A DNA stretch of 32,493 bases. Source: Spirochaetales bacterium (GTDB lineage Bacteria; Spirochaetota; Spirochaetia; DSM-2461). Of this stretch, positions 31,934 through 32,493 are shown piece after piece. Below the pieces are notes generated by a model, which saw only the letters and a program-made list of their open reading frames with translations, did not search any database and was not told where the DNA came from. How positions within the stretch are numbered: position 1 is the first letter of the stretch; each line of letters begins with the position of its first letter. The stretch is from assembly GCA_028532905.1 (NCBI GenBank), contig JAQQAM010000142.1, positions 1-32,493 of the forward strand, written 5' to 3'. The position numbers were made by a program, and so were the translations under genes.

Positions 31934-32493
31934 TCAGGAATAGATCAGTTTTGTAAAAGCCTCTTTGAGCGTCAGGGTCAGGGGACCCGGTTTTCCGTCT
32001 CCCACAGTCCGTTTATCCACCGAAATAACCGGAATCAGCTCGGCTCCCGAACCTGTGAGGAAGCATTCATCCGCCGTATACAGGTCAAAGCGGGTCAATG
32101 TGGTCTCTTCCGAAGGGATGTCCAGGGCATCCGCCAGATCCAGTATGGTGTTGCGGGTAATCCCCTCCAGCATGCCGTGCCAGGACGCCGGTGTCAGGAG
32201 GCGGCCGTCTTTCACCATAAAGATATTATCTCCCGTACACTCGCAGACATATCCCTCTTCACTGAGCATAACCGCCTCAAGGCAGCCGGCATCAACGGCT
32301 TCCATTTTGGCCATGATGTTGTTCAGGTAGTTGAGGCTCTTGATCCGGGGGTCAAAAATCCTGCCGCTCAACCGTCTGGTGGCTGCTGTTATAATGGGAA
32401 TCCCCGTCTCATACAGCTCAACAGGATACAGCTGGATATCCTCAACAATGATGATCAGAGAGGATTGGGGGCAGATAAAGGGGCTGATTCCCA
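31934..32493 (-). CDS. Branched-chain-type aminotransferase, partial
   Basis: The C-terminal part of a class IV PLP aminotransferase whose 5' end lies beyond the right edge of the window. The frame is open to the edge, and I read it through as GISPFICP, then ELYETGIPIITAATRRLSG. The PLP lysine is in DPRIKSLNYLNN, the conserved glutamate in CECTGDNIF, and the phosphate-binding loop in LEGITR. This wording is close to bacterial branched-chain aminotransferases (IlvE). A TTG inside this frame gives a shorter reading but is not the true start. An MFS gene follows. Confidence 0.88.
   Translation of the reverse strand, partial: GISPFICPQSSLIIIVEDIQLYPVELYETGIPIITAATRRLSGRIFDPRIKSLNYLNNIMAKMEAVDAGCLEAVMLSEEGYVCECTGDNIFMVKDGRLLTPASWHGMLEGITRNTILDLADALDIPSEETTLTRFDLYTADECFLTGSGAELIPVISVDKRTVGDGKPGPLTLTLKEAFTKLIYS

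Overview
The window looks like ordinary chromosomal DNA of a free-living or gut, fermentative Gram-negative-type bacterium, most likely a spirochaete. That assignment is an inference. It rests on a 7TMR-DISM receptor fused to a chemoreceptor signalling domain, a signal-peptide-bearing outer-membrane barrel beside a lipoprotein, many sensor kinases, GTG/TTG starts, and tRNA genes that do not encode CCA. No rRNA, CRISPR array, integrase or transposase gene was seen.

Region 1 (1-4993) is a glycyl-radical enzyme locus. A tandem 14-bp repeat sits just past the end of a YbiW/PflF-like glycyl-radical enzyme (minus strand). Divergent from it are a DeoR-family regulator and a Na+-coupled acidic amino acid symporter. 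GAATTC-centred palindromes in both intergenic regions suggest one regulon. Region 2 (4994-7030) holds an MFS sugar-type permease and a small repeat-containing hypothetical protein.

Region 3 (7040-15010) is bracketed by two identical initiator tRNA genes in the same orientation. The DNA between them is clearly more AT-rich than the flanks in the lines I counted. It carries a methyltransferase, an OmpR-type two-component system, and a tight four-gene operon: CotH-like lipoprotein kinase, VTC-type polyphosphate polymerase domain protein, DUF4956 membrane protein, outer-membrane barrel. Its right border holds a 208-bp-spaced duplication and a deleted tRNA relic, so the segment may be an old island.

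Region 4 (15115-20554, minus) holds prsW-hisC, then a hybrid histidine kinase translationally coupled to an MFS permease with a C-terminal HEAT-like domain. Region 5 (20746-22819, plus) has an aldo/keto reductase and a permease split into two overlapping half-genes. Region 6 (22870-28088, minus) is an operon of a sulfatase-fold protein lacking its catalytic residue, an HD hydrolase and a GNAT-GHKL ATPase fusion, preceded by a class IV aminotransferase. Region 7 (28290-32493) has the 7TMR-DISM chemoreceptor (plus), an MFS permease that appears to start at ATT, and a branched-chain-type aminotransferase cut by the window edge.

Three unrelated genes (starts 2707, 6439, 28290) share one layout: a sigma70-like promoter whose -10 box ends exactly 6 bases before the ATG, and no usable Shine-Dalgarno sequence. 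This predicts leaderless mRNAs.
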